From Neisseriaceae bacterium (lineage in GTDB: Bacteria > Pseudomonadota > Gammaproteobacteria > Burkholderiales > UBA11063), in the NCBI GenBank assembly GCA_947470205.1, contig CANISK010000052.1:1-8732 (forward strand): a DNA stretch of 8,732 nt, in the 5' to 3' direction. Of the stretch, positions 1 to 6,357 are shown piece by piece (position 1 is the first letter of the stretch; the number at the start of each line of letters is the position of its first letter). The notes beneath the pieces are model-generated. The model did not search any database. It was not told the origin of the DNA and saw nothing but the letters and a program-made list of their open reading frames with translations. A program made the position numbers and the translations under genes.

Positions 1-747
1 CATCATTTCAGTACATCCGTGAGTGATGATGGTGCGACTCATAGTTGAAGTAATCGCATTATTAATAATTTGAGCTGTATCCATGCCACTAATAGTTCTA
101 AAATTCTCACGTATTCTATCAAAGACCACAACAGATTCATTTACTGAATATCCAAGTACAGCAAGGATAGCAGCCAATACTGTGAGTGAAAACTCCCAGC
201 CGAAAAATGCAAAAAATCCAAGGATGATAACCACATCGTGCATATTAGCTAAAATAGCGGCAATCGCAAAACGCCATTCAAATCTAATGGCAAGATATAT
301 CATAATACCCACACACACAAATAACACCGCAAGCAAGCCATTTGTTAGAAGGTCTTGACCAACTTCTGGGCCAACAAACTCGGCACTGTTAATCTTAGCG
401 TTTATACCAAGAGGCTTGATAGCTTTAAATACTTGGTTGGAGATTGCGGACGAATCTTGTCCAATTTTATTTGGGAGTCTTATTAGTGCACTATTTGAGG
501 TGCCAAAATTTTGTACTGTAGCATTTGGATAGCCAATATTTTTAATGGTATCGCGAAGTTTATTTACATCTATGGTGGATTGGTATGATACATCCATCAA
601 AGTACCGCCAGTGAACTCAATAGATAAATTTAGCCCACGCGTAACCAGAAAAAATATTGCCAAGAGAAACGTAATAAGAGATATTGATGTCGTAAGTTTG
701 CCATACGACATAAATGGAATATCTTTTTTAAAGTTAAAAAATTTCAT
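1..747 (-). CDS. secF: Protein translocase subunit SecF, 5' part (runs off the left edge)
   Basis: SecF is an inner-membrane RND-type subunit. It pairs with SecD to pull preproteins through SecYEG using the proton-motive force. The reading frame is open for all 249 codons inside the window; the C-terminal part lies beyond base 1. The sequence shows an N-terminal membrane segment (about residues 18-35), then the SecF signature GLNLSIEFTGGT (38-49), a periplasmic domain, further membrane segments from about 133, and the RND motif SVNESVVVFDRIREN (201-215), close to the usual SINDTIVVSDRIREN form. The start ATG (745-747) follows an AGGG-like ribosome site 9 bases upstream and gives the usual SecF N-terminus. 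It lies downstream of secD on the same strand, but with a 155-base spacer instead of the near-abutting arrangement common in this operon. Identity is certain; only the missing end is unknown. Confidence 0.96.
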   Translation of the reverse strand, partial: MKFFNFKKDIPFMSYGKLTTSISLITFLLAIFFLVTRGLNLSIEFTGGTLMDVSYQSTIDVNKLRDTIKNIGYPNATVQNFGTSNSALIRLPNKIGQDSSAISNQVFKAIKPLGINAKINSAEFVGPEVGQDLLTNGLLAVLFVCVGIMIYLAIRFEWRFAIAAILANMHDVVIILGFFAFFGWEFSLTVLAAILAVLGYSVNESVVVFDRIRENFRTISGMDTAQIINNAITSTMSRTIITHGCTEMM

Positions 748-763
748 GAATAATACCCTGGTT

Positions 764-902
764 AAAGACGAAGAGTAATACTCGAAGTATTTGGATTCTA
801 GACTAGGCAAAGATAAAACAATTATGACGACGTGGACTAGAGCCCATAAGGAATAATTTTTTTATCTTTAACAACGTATAGAGCCCAAAGACGAAGAGTA
901 AT
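764..902. repeat. secD-secF spacer with a 16-bp direct repeat bounding a 107-bp insert
   Basis: The 16-mer AAAGACGAAGAGTAAT occurs at 764-779 and again at 887-902, where it abuts the secD stop codon. The 107 bases between the copies contain a 9-bp direct repeat (TAGAGCCCA at 838-846 and 879-887), an inverted pair AAAGATAAA (809-817) / TTTATCTTT (861-869), and a small hairpin ATACT-CGA-AGTAT (778-790). No reading frame here looks like a gene. Collapsing the direct repeat would leave a secD-secF gap of about 32 bases, so the segment looks like a small inserted or duplicated element. Its family is not recognised. Confidence 0.6.
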
Positions 903-2717
903 TTAAATATATAATTTTTTGATGCGTCTATTGGTATATAACACAGCAACAATGCCACGAGACACCAATACCGCACTAAACATTGACGTGAGTATACCCA
1001 AGCAATGAACTACAGCAAAGCCTTTAATTGGCCCAGTGCCGAAGGCAAGAAGTGCAAGCCCTGCAATTAAAGTAGTAATGTTTGAGTCTAATATAGTTGC
1101 AAATGCGTGCTTATATCCATTTTCGATAGCAAGATGAATTTGATTAGTTTTTTGCAACTCCTCCCGTATTCTTTCATTTATCAGGACATTCGCATCAATT
1201 GCCATACCAAGAGTGAGGGCAATGGCTGCAATACCAGGTAAGGTGAGAGTGGCTTGTAACATAGATAATACGCTGATAAGCAATAATAGATTTACTGACA
1301 ACGATACAACAGCGATAACACCAAATACTCGGTAATACACCATCATAAATCCAGTAATTAAGATAAAGCCCCACAATACGGAGTTAAACCCTTTGTCAAT
1401 ATTATCTCGCCCTAAAGATGGGCCAATCGTTCTTTCTTCAATTATATTCATGGGAGCCGCAAGAGAACCAGAGCGTAGAAGAAGAGCGATATCATTTGCT
1501 TCATTAACATTCATTGAGCCAGATATCATTACTTGGCCACCAGCAATTTCAGTTCTCACAACGGGAGCGGTGACCACTTCGCTTTTGTTTTTAGTGGTGA
1601 GCACCATTGCAATTCTTTTCCCCACATTAGCACGTGTTAAGTCTCTAAATATGTCACTTCCCACGCTGTCTAGTCTTATATTTACAGATGGGTTACCATT
1701 TTCATCAAACCCTGGTTGTGCGTTTATGATATTGTCTCCAGTGAGCTCTACATCTTGTTTAATTAAAATCTTACCATGCCCAGCGTTATCAAGCAATTCA
1801 TATCCATATGGCACACTAGATTGTGAGAGTTCATTTACATTCTCTACATTTTCATTTACCAAGTGCACCTCAAGTGTAGCAGTGCGCCCTATGATATCCT
1901 TAGCGCGTGCAGTATCTTGAACACCAGGGAGCTCTACTACAATTCTATCCGTACCTTGTTTTTGTATTATAGGCTCCGTCACACCTAGTTCATTGACCCT
2001 ATTATGTAAAATAAGGATATTTTGACTCACAGCCATGTCCTTGATTTTTTTTAATTCATTATCTGGAATGGTGAGGGTTAAGTTTGATGTTATATTATTG
2101 GTAGTTATTAGTGTGGTTGGAAATTTCTTTTGTATTTGTGTATATGCAACTTGGAGATTTTGATTGTTATCATTATTTCTAAATTGAATATCCAAGCTAT
2201 TATTGTTAATATTGATTACACCATAACGAATATTGTTATTTCTCAATTCTCTTTTTATATCTATGGTGTATTGATTGAGGGTTTTTTTAATTGCGGCATT
2301 GGTGTCAATTGACAATAAGAAATGAACCCCACCCCTTAAGTCCAAACCCAAGAACATTGGCAAAGCGTTTAATCTGGTTAGCCATGTGGGTGTGGCAGAT
2401 AACAAATTTAATGCCACAATGTAATTATCCCCAAGTGTGGATTGAATGATATCACGTGCTTTTATTTGATTATCAGTATCTTTAAATTTAATTTTTAGAG
2501 TGTTGTCCTGATAGATAGTTCCAATAACATTGATATTGTTTATCTGTAGAGAGTTTTTTATTTTATCAAATGTATCAATTCCAACAGCAGCAGCTGTTGA
2601 ATTGGTTGATATTTGCACCGCAGGGGTCTCACCATAGAAATTTGGAATTGTATAAACAATTCCAATTAATACTCCAAAAATAATAACAATATTTTTCCAT
2701 AACGGAAATTTTGTCAT
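903..2717 (-). CDS. secD: Protein translocase subunit SecD
   Basis: SecD is the large partner of SecF. The pair uses proton flow to drive release of translocated proteins on the periplasmic side of SecYEG. The protein has 604 residues, close to the roughly 615 of the E. coli protein. It shows an N-terminal membrane segment (about 9-25), the periplasmic P1 region opening with the SecD signature LDLRGGVHFLLSID (125-138), and a conserved IGPSLGRDNI (431-440) just before the membrane bundle. The RND transmembrane motif AIDANVLINERIREE (506-520) includes the acidic residue expected at the proton path. The C-terminus is short and basic (NRRIKKLYI). The start at 2717 is supported by an AAAGG ribosome site about 9 bases upstream. 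It lies 43 bases after yajC and is probably co-transcribed with it. The P1 domain is asparagine-rich, in line with the AT-rich base composition. Confidence 0.97.
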   Translation of the reverse strand: MTKFPLWKNIVIIFGVLIGIVYTIPNFYGETPAVQISTNSTAAAVGIDTFDKIKNSLQINNINVIGTIYQDNTLKIKFKDTDNQIKARDIIQSTLGDNYIVALNLLSATPTWLTRLNALPMFLGLDLRGGVHFLLSIDTNAAIKKTLNQYTIDIKRELRNNNIRYGVININNNSLDIQFRNNDNNQNLQVAYTQIQKKFPTTLITTNNITSNLTLTIPDNELKKIKDMAVSQNILILHNRVNELGVTEPIIQKQGTDRIVVELPGVQDTARAKDIIGRTATLEVHLVNENVENVNELSQSSVPYGYELLDNAGHGKILIKQDVELTGDNIINAQPGFDENGNPSVNIRLDSVGSDIFRDLTRANVGKRIAMVLTTKNKSEVVTAPVVRTEIAGGQVMISGSMNVNEANDIALLLRSGSLAAPMNIIEERTIGPSLGRDNIDKGFNSVLWGFILITGFMMVYYRVFGVIAVVSLSVNLLLLISVLSMLQATLTLPGIAAIALTLGMAIDANVLINERIREELQKTNQIHLAIENGYKHAFATILDSNITTLIAGLALLAFGTGPIKGFAVVHCLGILTSMFSAVLVSRGIVAVLYTNRRIKKLYI

Positions 2718-2760
2718 TTATAGATACCTTTTTCAAATACTTCGATAGTGATAAATTAAT

Positions 2761-3093
2761 TTATTTTGCTGTAGCTAATTCTTTTTCTACTTTGTTAGCA
2801 ACAGTATTCTTTTGTATTTTAATTACAACATTATCTGCTACTTCTAGTGCAATAAATTGCTCCTCTATTCTAATTATTTTACCAAAAATACCGCTATTAG
2901 TAACAATATGGTCATTTTTTTGCAATGCGGAAATCATTTGATTATGTAATTTTGATTTTTTCTGCTGTGGGCGAATTAATAGAAACCAAAATAATATAAA
3001 TATTACTATCATGGGCAAAAAAGACATAAATTGATGAGTTACGTTTGTTGCGGAGGTGGTAGTTGCAGCGTATGCAGTTGAAAAAAGTGACAT
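2761..3093 (-). CDS. yajC: Preprotein translocase accessory subunit YajC
   Basis: YajC is a small single-span inner-membrane protein that associates with SecDF and is not usually essential. The 110-residue product has the family layout. A short, Ala/Thr-rich N-terminus is followed by one strong membrane segment (about 24-41) ending in the signature FWFLLIRPQQKKSK. A small cytoplasmic beta domain follows, with the typical GIFGKIIRIEEQFIALEVADNVVIKIQK pattern (shown here as GIFGKI at about 68-73 and IALEVADNVVIKI further on). The start is well placed behind an AGGAG site (3104-3108, 10 bases before the ATG). It is the first gene of a yajC-secD-secF unit. In many gammaproteobacteria tgt lies directly upstream; here an unrelated gene lies there instead. 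Confidence 0.95.
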   Translation of the reverse strand: MSLFSTAYAATTTSATNVTHQFMSFLPMIVIFILFWFLLIRPQQKKSKLHNQMISALQKNDHIVTNSGIFGKIIRIEEQFIALEVADNVVIKIQKNTVANKVEKELATAK

Positions 3094-3170
3094 GTTGTAT
3101 AAACTCCTTTATAATAATTGTTATTAGAAAATTAAACAAAATTATAACACAGATTATTATACAACATGTC
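3089..3170 (-). promoter_or_regulatory. yajC upstream region: candidate -10 boxes and a 14-bp inverted repeat covering the start codon
   Basis: Reading toward yajC, two TATAAT hexamers (complement of 3156-3161 and of 3141-3146) lie 48-70 bases upstream of the ATG; neither has a convincing -35 box. A perfect 14-bp inverted repeat has one arm at 3157-3170, overlapping the distal -10, and the other at 3089-3102. The second arm contains the yajC ATG and touches the ribosome site. The arms are 54 bases apart. In a transcript starting at either -10 the distal arm would be largely absent. In read-through RNA from the gene upstream, the arms could pair and bury the yajC start. Confidence 0.5.
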
Positions 3171-3187
3171 TTGTATTTAAATTAACA

Positions 3188-3221
3188 TCGTAAATTGACT
3201 TAGTACAGGATACATTTTTTA
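3188..3221 (+). repeat. Solo copy of the transposon-like end sequence
   Basis: The stretch from 3199 reads CTTAGTACAGGATACATTTT. It matches the left end of the element at 4885 with one mismatch (T to G at the tenth base) over 21 bases. Similarity extends outward: TCGTAAATTG at 3188-3197 against TCGCAAATTG at 4872-4881. It has the same orientation as the 4885 copy and is inverted relative to the 5090-5119 copy. It looks like the remnant of one end of the same element family. It sits just upstream of yajC, beyond the end of the 476-residue gene. Confidence 0.55.
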
Positions 3222-3311
3222 TATTGAATTGCCGTCTAGTCTGTAAATTTTAGATCAAAATGCGCATTATAATATTTGAATTATTTGTTTACTGTGATGA
3301 AGTTGCTATAT

Positions 3312-4742
3312 TCAGTAGGGCACATAAAAACTATTAACAATTATTCGTAATAATTTAAACAGATCATATGGTGTATTCTCATGACCAACAATACCCTTGA
3401 AATATTTAGTTAGATTTTCTGTGCCATCTTCATTATCTAATGTGTTAATAATATTCTTTATTTTTGCAGTGTAATCGGCCTTTTTTACTTGACCTAAGTT
3501 TCTATTATTTATATCTGTCCATAGTATTTGAAGTTGATAATCATTTATTTTATTTTTCTTAAGCGCCTTTTCTACCGTACATATAAATTCACCTAATTCA
3601 ACATAAAAAGTCTCTATAAAGTACTGATAATCAGATAATAAACCATCAATTATCGTCGCCATATTTTCATCCGTACACTTTTTGTTATAATTCTCTAATA
3701 ACTGATGTATTTTGTTTTTGTGTTGTTCCGGAGATGTTAGCTCATAACCATCCCAACGCTCTTCAAATGTACATTTTGTATCTATATAATTAATTAAATT
3801 TAATATTAAATTATATCTAGCAAGTCTCAACCCATCTTTACACTCACTTGAATTTATCCCATCTAATAAATTAGAGGCATTACTTTGATACTGCTCTAGA
3901 TTGTAATCATTAGAAACATCTTGTTCTATTACCTTTTGCAGCAAACCCAATACTTGATCATCACTATCACTATCACTATTAATTATAATTACAGATTGCG
4001 GTGAATTAAGCTGGTTTACTGTCGCATTTGCAATAATTGATGGAAGAAGCTCTTTCATATCTGGACGCAATTTTTTTAAGGTCGATAGATTTCCATTGAG
4101 AGCTTTATTTATTGCTTCAGCATGTTCTTTATTTAGAATATCCAATTTTAATATTTCAGCAATCGAAGATACATCTTTATTAATCAAAGGTACATTTATA
4201 CCGTCGCATAACTCTTCCGAGGATGGTAGATTTTTACTGAGAGTTTGATGTTTTACGTTAAGATTTTTTTTATTTGGAACACTCGATCCCAAGTCCTCAG
4301 CAAGCAAAGGTCCATATTTATCATTCTTATGCTGCGCTTCAATTGATGACATATAACAGTACCAGCATGTATCGTCTAAATCATTATTTTTAAATATTGA
4401 TTTGATTGCAGCAAGTGATATTTTATTTTCATTGAATTTGTTGTCATCTTTTGCTTTATAAGCAATTTCTCCACAACATCCATCAAGCACTAGGTAATAT
4501 TTCTTCTTGTCATTCTTGGTTTTAATATATAACCCATCTGGTTGATTTGTCGTACATCCATCGTATGAAAAATTGTTAGATTTGACAACAGGAATGCTGT
4601 AATTATTATCTCTTGTGACATCATCTTGAGACGACTGAAACATATCAGATACTTTTCTTTTCTGTGATTCTTGATTTTGATTTGATGGTTGATATTGCAG
4701 TTTGTGTGAATCAGGTGTTTTCACTATGGTTATTTTGTTCAT
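3312..4742 (-). CDS. Unrecognised 476-residue protein, candidate host-directed effector
   Basis: I do not recognise the family. There is no signal peptide or membrane segment, so a cytosolic or specially exported protein is likely. The first 60 residues are polar and look disordered, with a basic KRK at 28-30. Residues 60-130 are cysteine-rich: C63, the pair C89-C90 within LDGCCGE, and CWYC at 126-129. Residues 195-240 look helical. At 250-262 a hydrophobic strand SVIIIN runs into SDSDSDD, resembling a phosphorylation-dependent SUMO-interacting motif. The tract is encoded by three tandem copies of a 6-bp unit. The rest (265-476) is charged and mostly helical. The start at 4742 has AGGAAC about 10 bases upstream, and a promoter lies at 4819-4827. 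It occupies the position before yajC where tgt often sits, and transposon-like ends flank it. An effector role is inferred from motifs and context only; no secretion-system gene is in view. Confidence 0.8.
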   Translation of the reverse strand: MNKITIVKTPDSHKLQYQPSNQNQESQKRKVSDMFQSSQDDVTRDNNYSIPVVKSNNFSYDGCTTNQPDGLYIKTKNDKKKYYLVLDGCCGEIAYKAKDDNKFNENKISLAAIKSIFKNNDLDDTCWYCYMSSIEAQHKNDKYGPLLAEDLGSSVPNKKNLNVKHQTLSKNLPSSEELCDGINVPLINKDVSSIAEILKLDILNKEHAEAINKALNGNLSTLKKLRPDMKELLPSIIANATVNQLNSPQSVIIINSDSDSDDQVLGLLQKVIEQDVSNDYNLEQYQSNASNLLDGINSSECKDGLRLARYNLILNLINYIDTKCTFEERWDGYELTSPEQHKNKIHQLLENYNKKCTDENMATIIDGLLSDYQYFIETFYVELGEFICTVEKALKKNKINDYQLQILWTDINNRNLGQVKKADYTAKIKNIINTLDNEDGTENLTKYFKGIVGHENTPYDLFKLLRIIVNSFYVPY

Positions 4743-4818
4743 GTAAGATAGTTCCTGTGAATTATTAGAAAAAGCGAAGCTTTACTTATTTTGTTGGTTG
4801 CTTCCCGAGTAGGAAATT

Positions 4819-4827
4819 ATTATATCA
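4819..4827 (-). promoter_or_regulatory. Extended -10 promoter of the 476-residue protein gene
   Basis: On the minus strand these bases read TGATATAAT, a perfect extended -10 (TGnTATAAT) that needs little from a -35 box; none is clear. It would start transcription near 4812 and give a leader of about 70 bases before the ATG at 4742. The twelve bases ATATGATATAAT recur exactly at the divergent promoter near 5166-5177. Confidence 0.55.
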
Positions 4828-4871
4828 TATCTTATGCATGTAAACTTTTGTAAAATGTTTATTTTGATAAA

Positions 4872-5119
4872 TCGCAAATTGTACCTTAGTACATGATACA
4901 TTTTTACATATCACTCTAACTCGATATAAGAATATTACAAACACAGTCATTGCGAGGCTTAAGCCGTGGCAATCCCACACGCAATAAAGCGCAACATCTA
5001 AGATATGAGCGCCAGTCATTAAGATTGCCACACCATGATAAATCAGGGTTCGCAATGACTGATTTTAATTACACAACCCAAACAAAAAAGTGATATGTAA
5101 AAATGTATCATGTACTAAG
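4872..5119. mobile_element. MITE-like palindromic element with 30-bp perfect inverted ends
   Basis: The 30 bases at 4885-4914 are the exact reverse complement of 5090-5119. Outside them, TCGCAAATTG (4872-4881) and the bases after 5119 keep partial symmetry, with TGTAC on both sides. The interior is about 175 bp and has no transposase, so if mobile it would need help from a full-length relative elsewhere. A third copy of one end lies at 3199. The ends could be those of an insertion sequence family, but I cannot name it from the sequence. A separate inverted repeat is nested inside. Confidence 0.65.
4944..5061. repeat. Nested 118-bp inverted-repeat element with GTCATTGCGAGG-type end
   Basis: CAGTCATTGCGA at 4944-4955 is perfectly inverted at 5050-5061. 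Inside, GTGGCAATC (4966-4974) is inverted at 5023-5031. The wording GTCATTGCGAGG ... GTGGCAATC resembles dispersed repeats I know from several genomes of intracellular bacteria, including Rickettsia, although the match is from memory. It sits wholly within the larger palindromic element, suggesting one repeat inserted into another. The transcript could fold into a branched hairpin on either strand. Confidence 0.6.
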
Positions 5120-5168
5120 AATTGTACAATAAAGATGCGAAAATTAGTCATCATGTCACAATTGCATA

Positions 5169-5177
5169 TGATATAAT
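5169..5177 (+). promoter_or_regulatory. Extended -10 promoter of the small secreted protein gene
   Basis: TGATATAAT is a perfect extended -10. No good -35 hexamer is seen at the right spacing. Transcription would begin near 5184, giving a leader of about 29 bases with AAGGA (5200-5204) before the ATG at 5213. Confidence 0.55.
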
Positions 5178-5212
5178 TTGTTGAAGTCTAATGTATAAAA
5201 AGGATTCATAAA

Positions 5213-5647
5213 ATGAAAAATATATGTTTTAAAAATAATGCAATATGCTACATTGCATTATTTTTATTAACTGCTAGCGCTGTTGTATACGGAGATAATA
5301 GTCCTTCCAAGTCTGATGCCAGTGCACCAATAAAACAAGAACTAAACTCTCCATTATCTGGCTCAGTTAGATACAGCAATGGTAATTTTGGTGAACCTAA
5401 ATTAACCGGAAAAAAAGGAGAGCGATATCATACAAAACAAGAACTAACAAAATCTGCACAGTCAACGCCAGTTACCGGATCTTTCTCCTACAGCTCAAGA
5501 GATAACGCAAAAACTAAACTCTCCGGAACAAAAGGAGGTAAATATTACAAAACAGAAGATTTGCAAAATGGCCAAAATCAAGCTGATATTGGTAGTAAAG
5601 CTGGGAGCAATCAACTTTTTCAATACCCAGAAGATAAATCGCATTAA
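5213..5647 (+). CDS. Small secreted protein with two 39-residue repeats, unknown function
   Basis: The family is not recognised. The 144-residue product has a typical Sec signal peptide: a basic start, a hydrophobic core at about 11-25, and a likely cut after VYG at 25-27. There is no lipobox, so it should be periplasmic, or outside the cell if exported further. The mature part contains two ungapped repeats with a 39-residue offset, about 40-78 and 79-117. The shared skeleton is P-x-[ST]-G-S-x-x-Y-S, then K-L-[ST]-G-x-K-G-x-x-Y and a final L (P47/P86, Y54/Y93, K63-L64/K102-L103, Y72/Y111, L78/L117), with 12 of 33 positions identical from 46-78 to 85-117. It is lysine-rich and otherwise low in hydrophobic residues, with a polar Gln/Asn-rich tail. 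It has its own extended -10 promoter and a good AAGGA ribosome site. It lies upstream of pal but is separated by another promoter. Confidence 0.8.
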   Translation: MKNICFKNNAICYIALFLLTASAVVYGDNSPSKSDASAPIKQELNSPLSGSVRYSNGNFGEPKLTGKKGERYHTKQELTKSAQSTPVTGSFSYSSRDNAKTKLSGTKGGKYYKTEDLQNGQNQADIGSKAGSNQLFQYPEDKSH

Positions 5648-5662
5648 TTTTGATAAAATACT

Positions 5663-5691
5663 TTGAAAATAACAATATATTGTGTTACAAT
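5663..5691 (+). promoter_or_regulatory. Sigma70-type promoter of pal-cpoB
   Basis: TTGAAA (5663-5668) and TACAAT (5686-5691) are separated by 17 bases, an excellent housekeeping promoter. Transcription would begin near 5698, giving a leader of about 80 bases before pal. A 12-bp perfect palindrome ACAATATATTGT (5672-5683) fills the spacer, and its half ACAATATATT recurs over the -10 (5687-5696). This could be an operator or simply AT-rich symmetry. Confidence 0.6.
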
Positions 5692-5767
5692 ATATTTATT
5701 ATCTTTATTGTAATTATGTCTTTTCATCCATTTCCGGTGCTTCTTGTTGTTAGTTTTATTATTTGAT

Positions 5768-5772
5768 AGGAG
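5768..5772 (+). promoter_or_regulatory. Ribosome binding site that fixes the pal start
   Basis: AGGAG lies 7 bases before the ATG at 5780. The frame is open back to an ATG at 5744, but that start has no ribosome site and would put 12 extra residues before an otherwise perfect lipoprotein signal. The 5780 start is therefore chosen. Confidence 0.85.
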
Positions 5773-5779
5773 TTATATA

Positions 5780-6352
5780 ATGTCTAAGTTATTAAAACAA
5801 TTAATGATGATCGCAGTTGCGGGTTCTATGATGTTGGGATGTTCATCAACCAAACAACCCACGGCAAGTGAACCAGTTGCAAGTGATCCCATGATGATGG
5901 ATCATGTGGCAAGTACAGATACGCAAACGTTAAATTACAACGCAGTATATTTTGCATTCAATAAATTTGACATTAATGAACACTATAGTGGCATTATTAA
6001 TGCAAATGCAAATTATTTATCTTCAAATCCAAATGCTAAAGTTACCATCATTGGCGGAACTGATGATATTGGTTCAGTAGCATACAACATGGCATTAGGT
6101 CAAAAACGTGCAAATGCAGTTAAAAAATCTTTAATTGCATTGGGTGTGCATAAAAAATCCATCCATACAGTATCTTATGGTAAAAATAATGCTAAATATC
6201 CAAATGATGATGACCACAATCGTTCTTTAAATCGTAGAGCGGATATCGTTTATAAAGATGCCGCACCTATGGGGTACGGTCATGATAAAAATGACTTACC
6301 TACTGTGGATAGCAAATTTTATTCAGGTACAGCAGAACAAGGTATTCAATAA
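5780..6352 (+). CDS. pal: Peptidoglycan-associated lipoprotein Pal (OmpA-like domain)
   Basis: Pal is an outer-membrane lipoprotein. It holds peptidoglycan through its OmpA-like domain and, with TolB and TolA, drives outer-membrane constriction at division. The 190-residue product has a lipoprotein signal with lipobox MLGC (C21), a Ser/Thr/Pro/Met-rich linker, and the OmpA-like fold from about 54 to 158. Recognisable motifs are VYFAFNKFDI (56-65), GGTDDIGSVAYNMALGQKRANAV (92-114, given by its ends) and NRRADIVY (151-158). The Asp and Arg that bind diaminopimelate are kept (D95, R152 or R153). The usual histidine of the GHTD motif is replaced by Gly93. About 30 residues follow the domain, a tail most Pal proteins lack. 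cpoB follows after 5 bases, but no tolB lies upstream, so this could also be a Pal paralogue. Confidence 0.9.
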   Translation: MSKLLKQLMMIAVAGSMMLGCSSTKQPTASEPVASDPMMMDHVASTDTQTLNYNAVYFAFNKFDINEHYSGIINANANYLSSNPNAKVTIIGGTDDIGSVAYNMALGQKRANAVKKSLIALGVHKKSIHTVSYGKNNAKYPNDDDHNRSLNRRADIVYKDAAPMGYGHDKNDLPTVDSKFYSGTAEQGIQ

Positions 6353-6357
6353 GCATT

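Larger units (their letters stand above)
4743..5212. other. 470-bp gene-free region between divergent genes
   Basis: No convincing gene lies here. Open frames in this stretch translate inverted-repeat DNA and lack family features. The region holds, in order, the minus-strand promoter of the 476-residue protein gene, the palindromic element at 4872-5119 with its nested repeat, and the plus-strand promoter of the small secreted protein gene. The bases 4743-4818 are the likely leader of the minus-strand gene; no clear terminator hairpin is visible. Confidence 0.6.

Noticed and set aside
83..778. Plus-strand open frames opposite secF
   Set aside because: They are antisense to the secF frame and show no signal of their own.
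1393..1920. Plus-strand open frame of 175 codons
   Set aside because: It lies wholly antisense inside secD, whose frame is certain; Ser/Leu/Ile-rich shadow sequence.
782..2745. Shared word CAAATACTTCGA between the secD leader (2734-2745) and the secD-secF spacer (782-793, inverted), and a 10-bp version before rppH
   Set aside because: A 12-base match between two places in a window of this size is expected by chance, so it is not evidence of a common operator.
2942..3139. Minus-strand open frame overlapping yajC
   Set aside because: It is another frame of the well-supported yajC gene and its leader.
3094..3311. Terminator for the 476-residue gene or a riboswitch before yajC
   Set aside because: No G+C-rich stem followed by a U-run, and no known riboswitch core, could be seen.
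4825..5055. Minus-strand open frame of 76 codons across the palindromic element
   Set aside because: It translates the nested inverted repeats, has no ribosome site of note and resembles no protein family.
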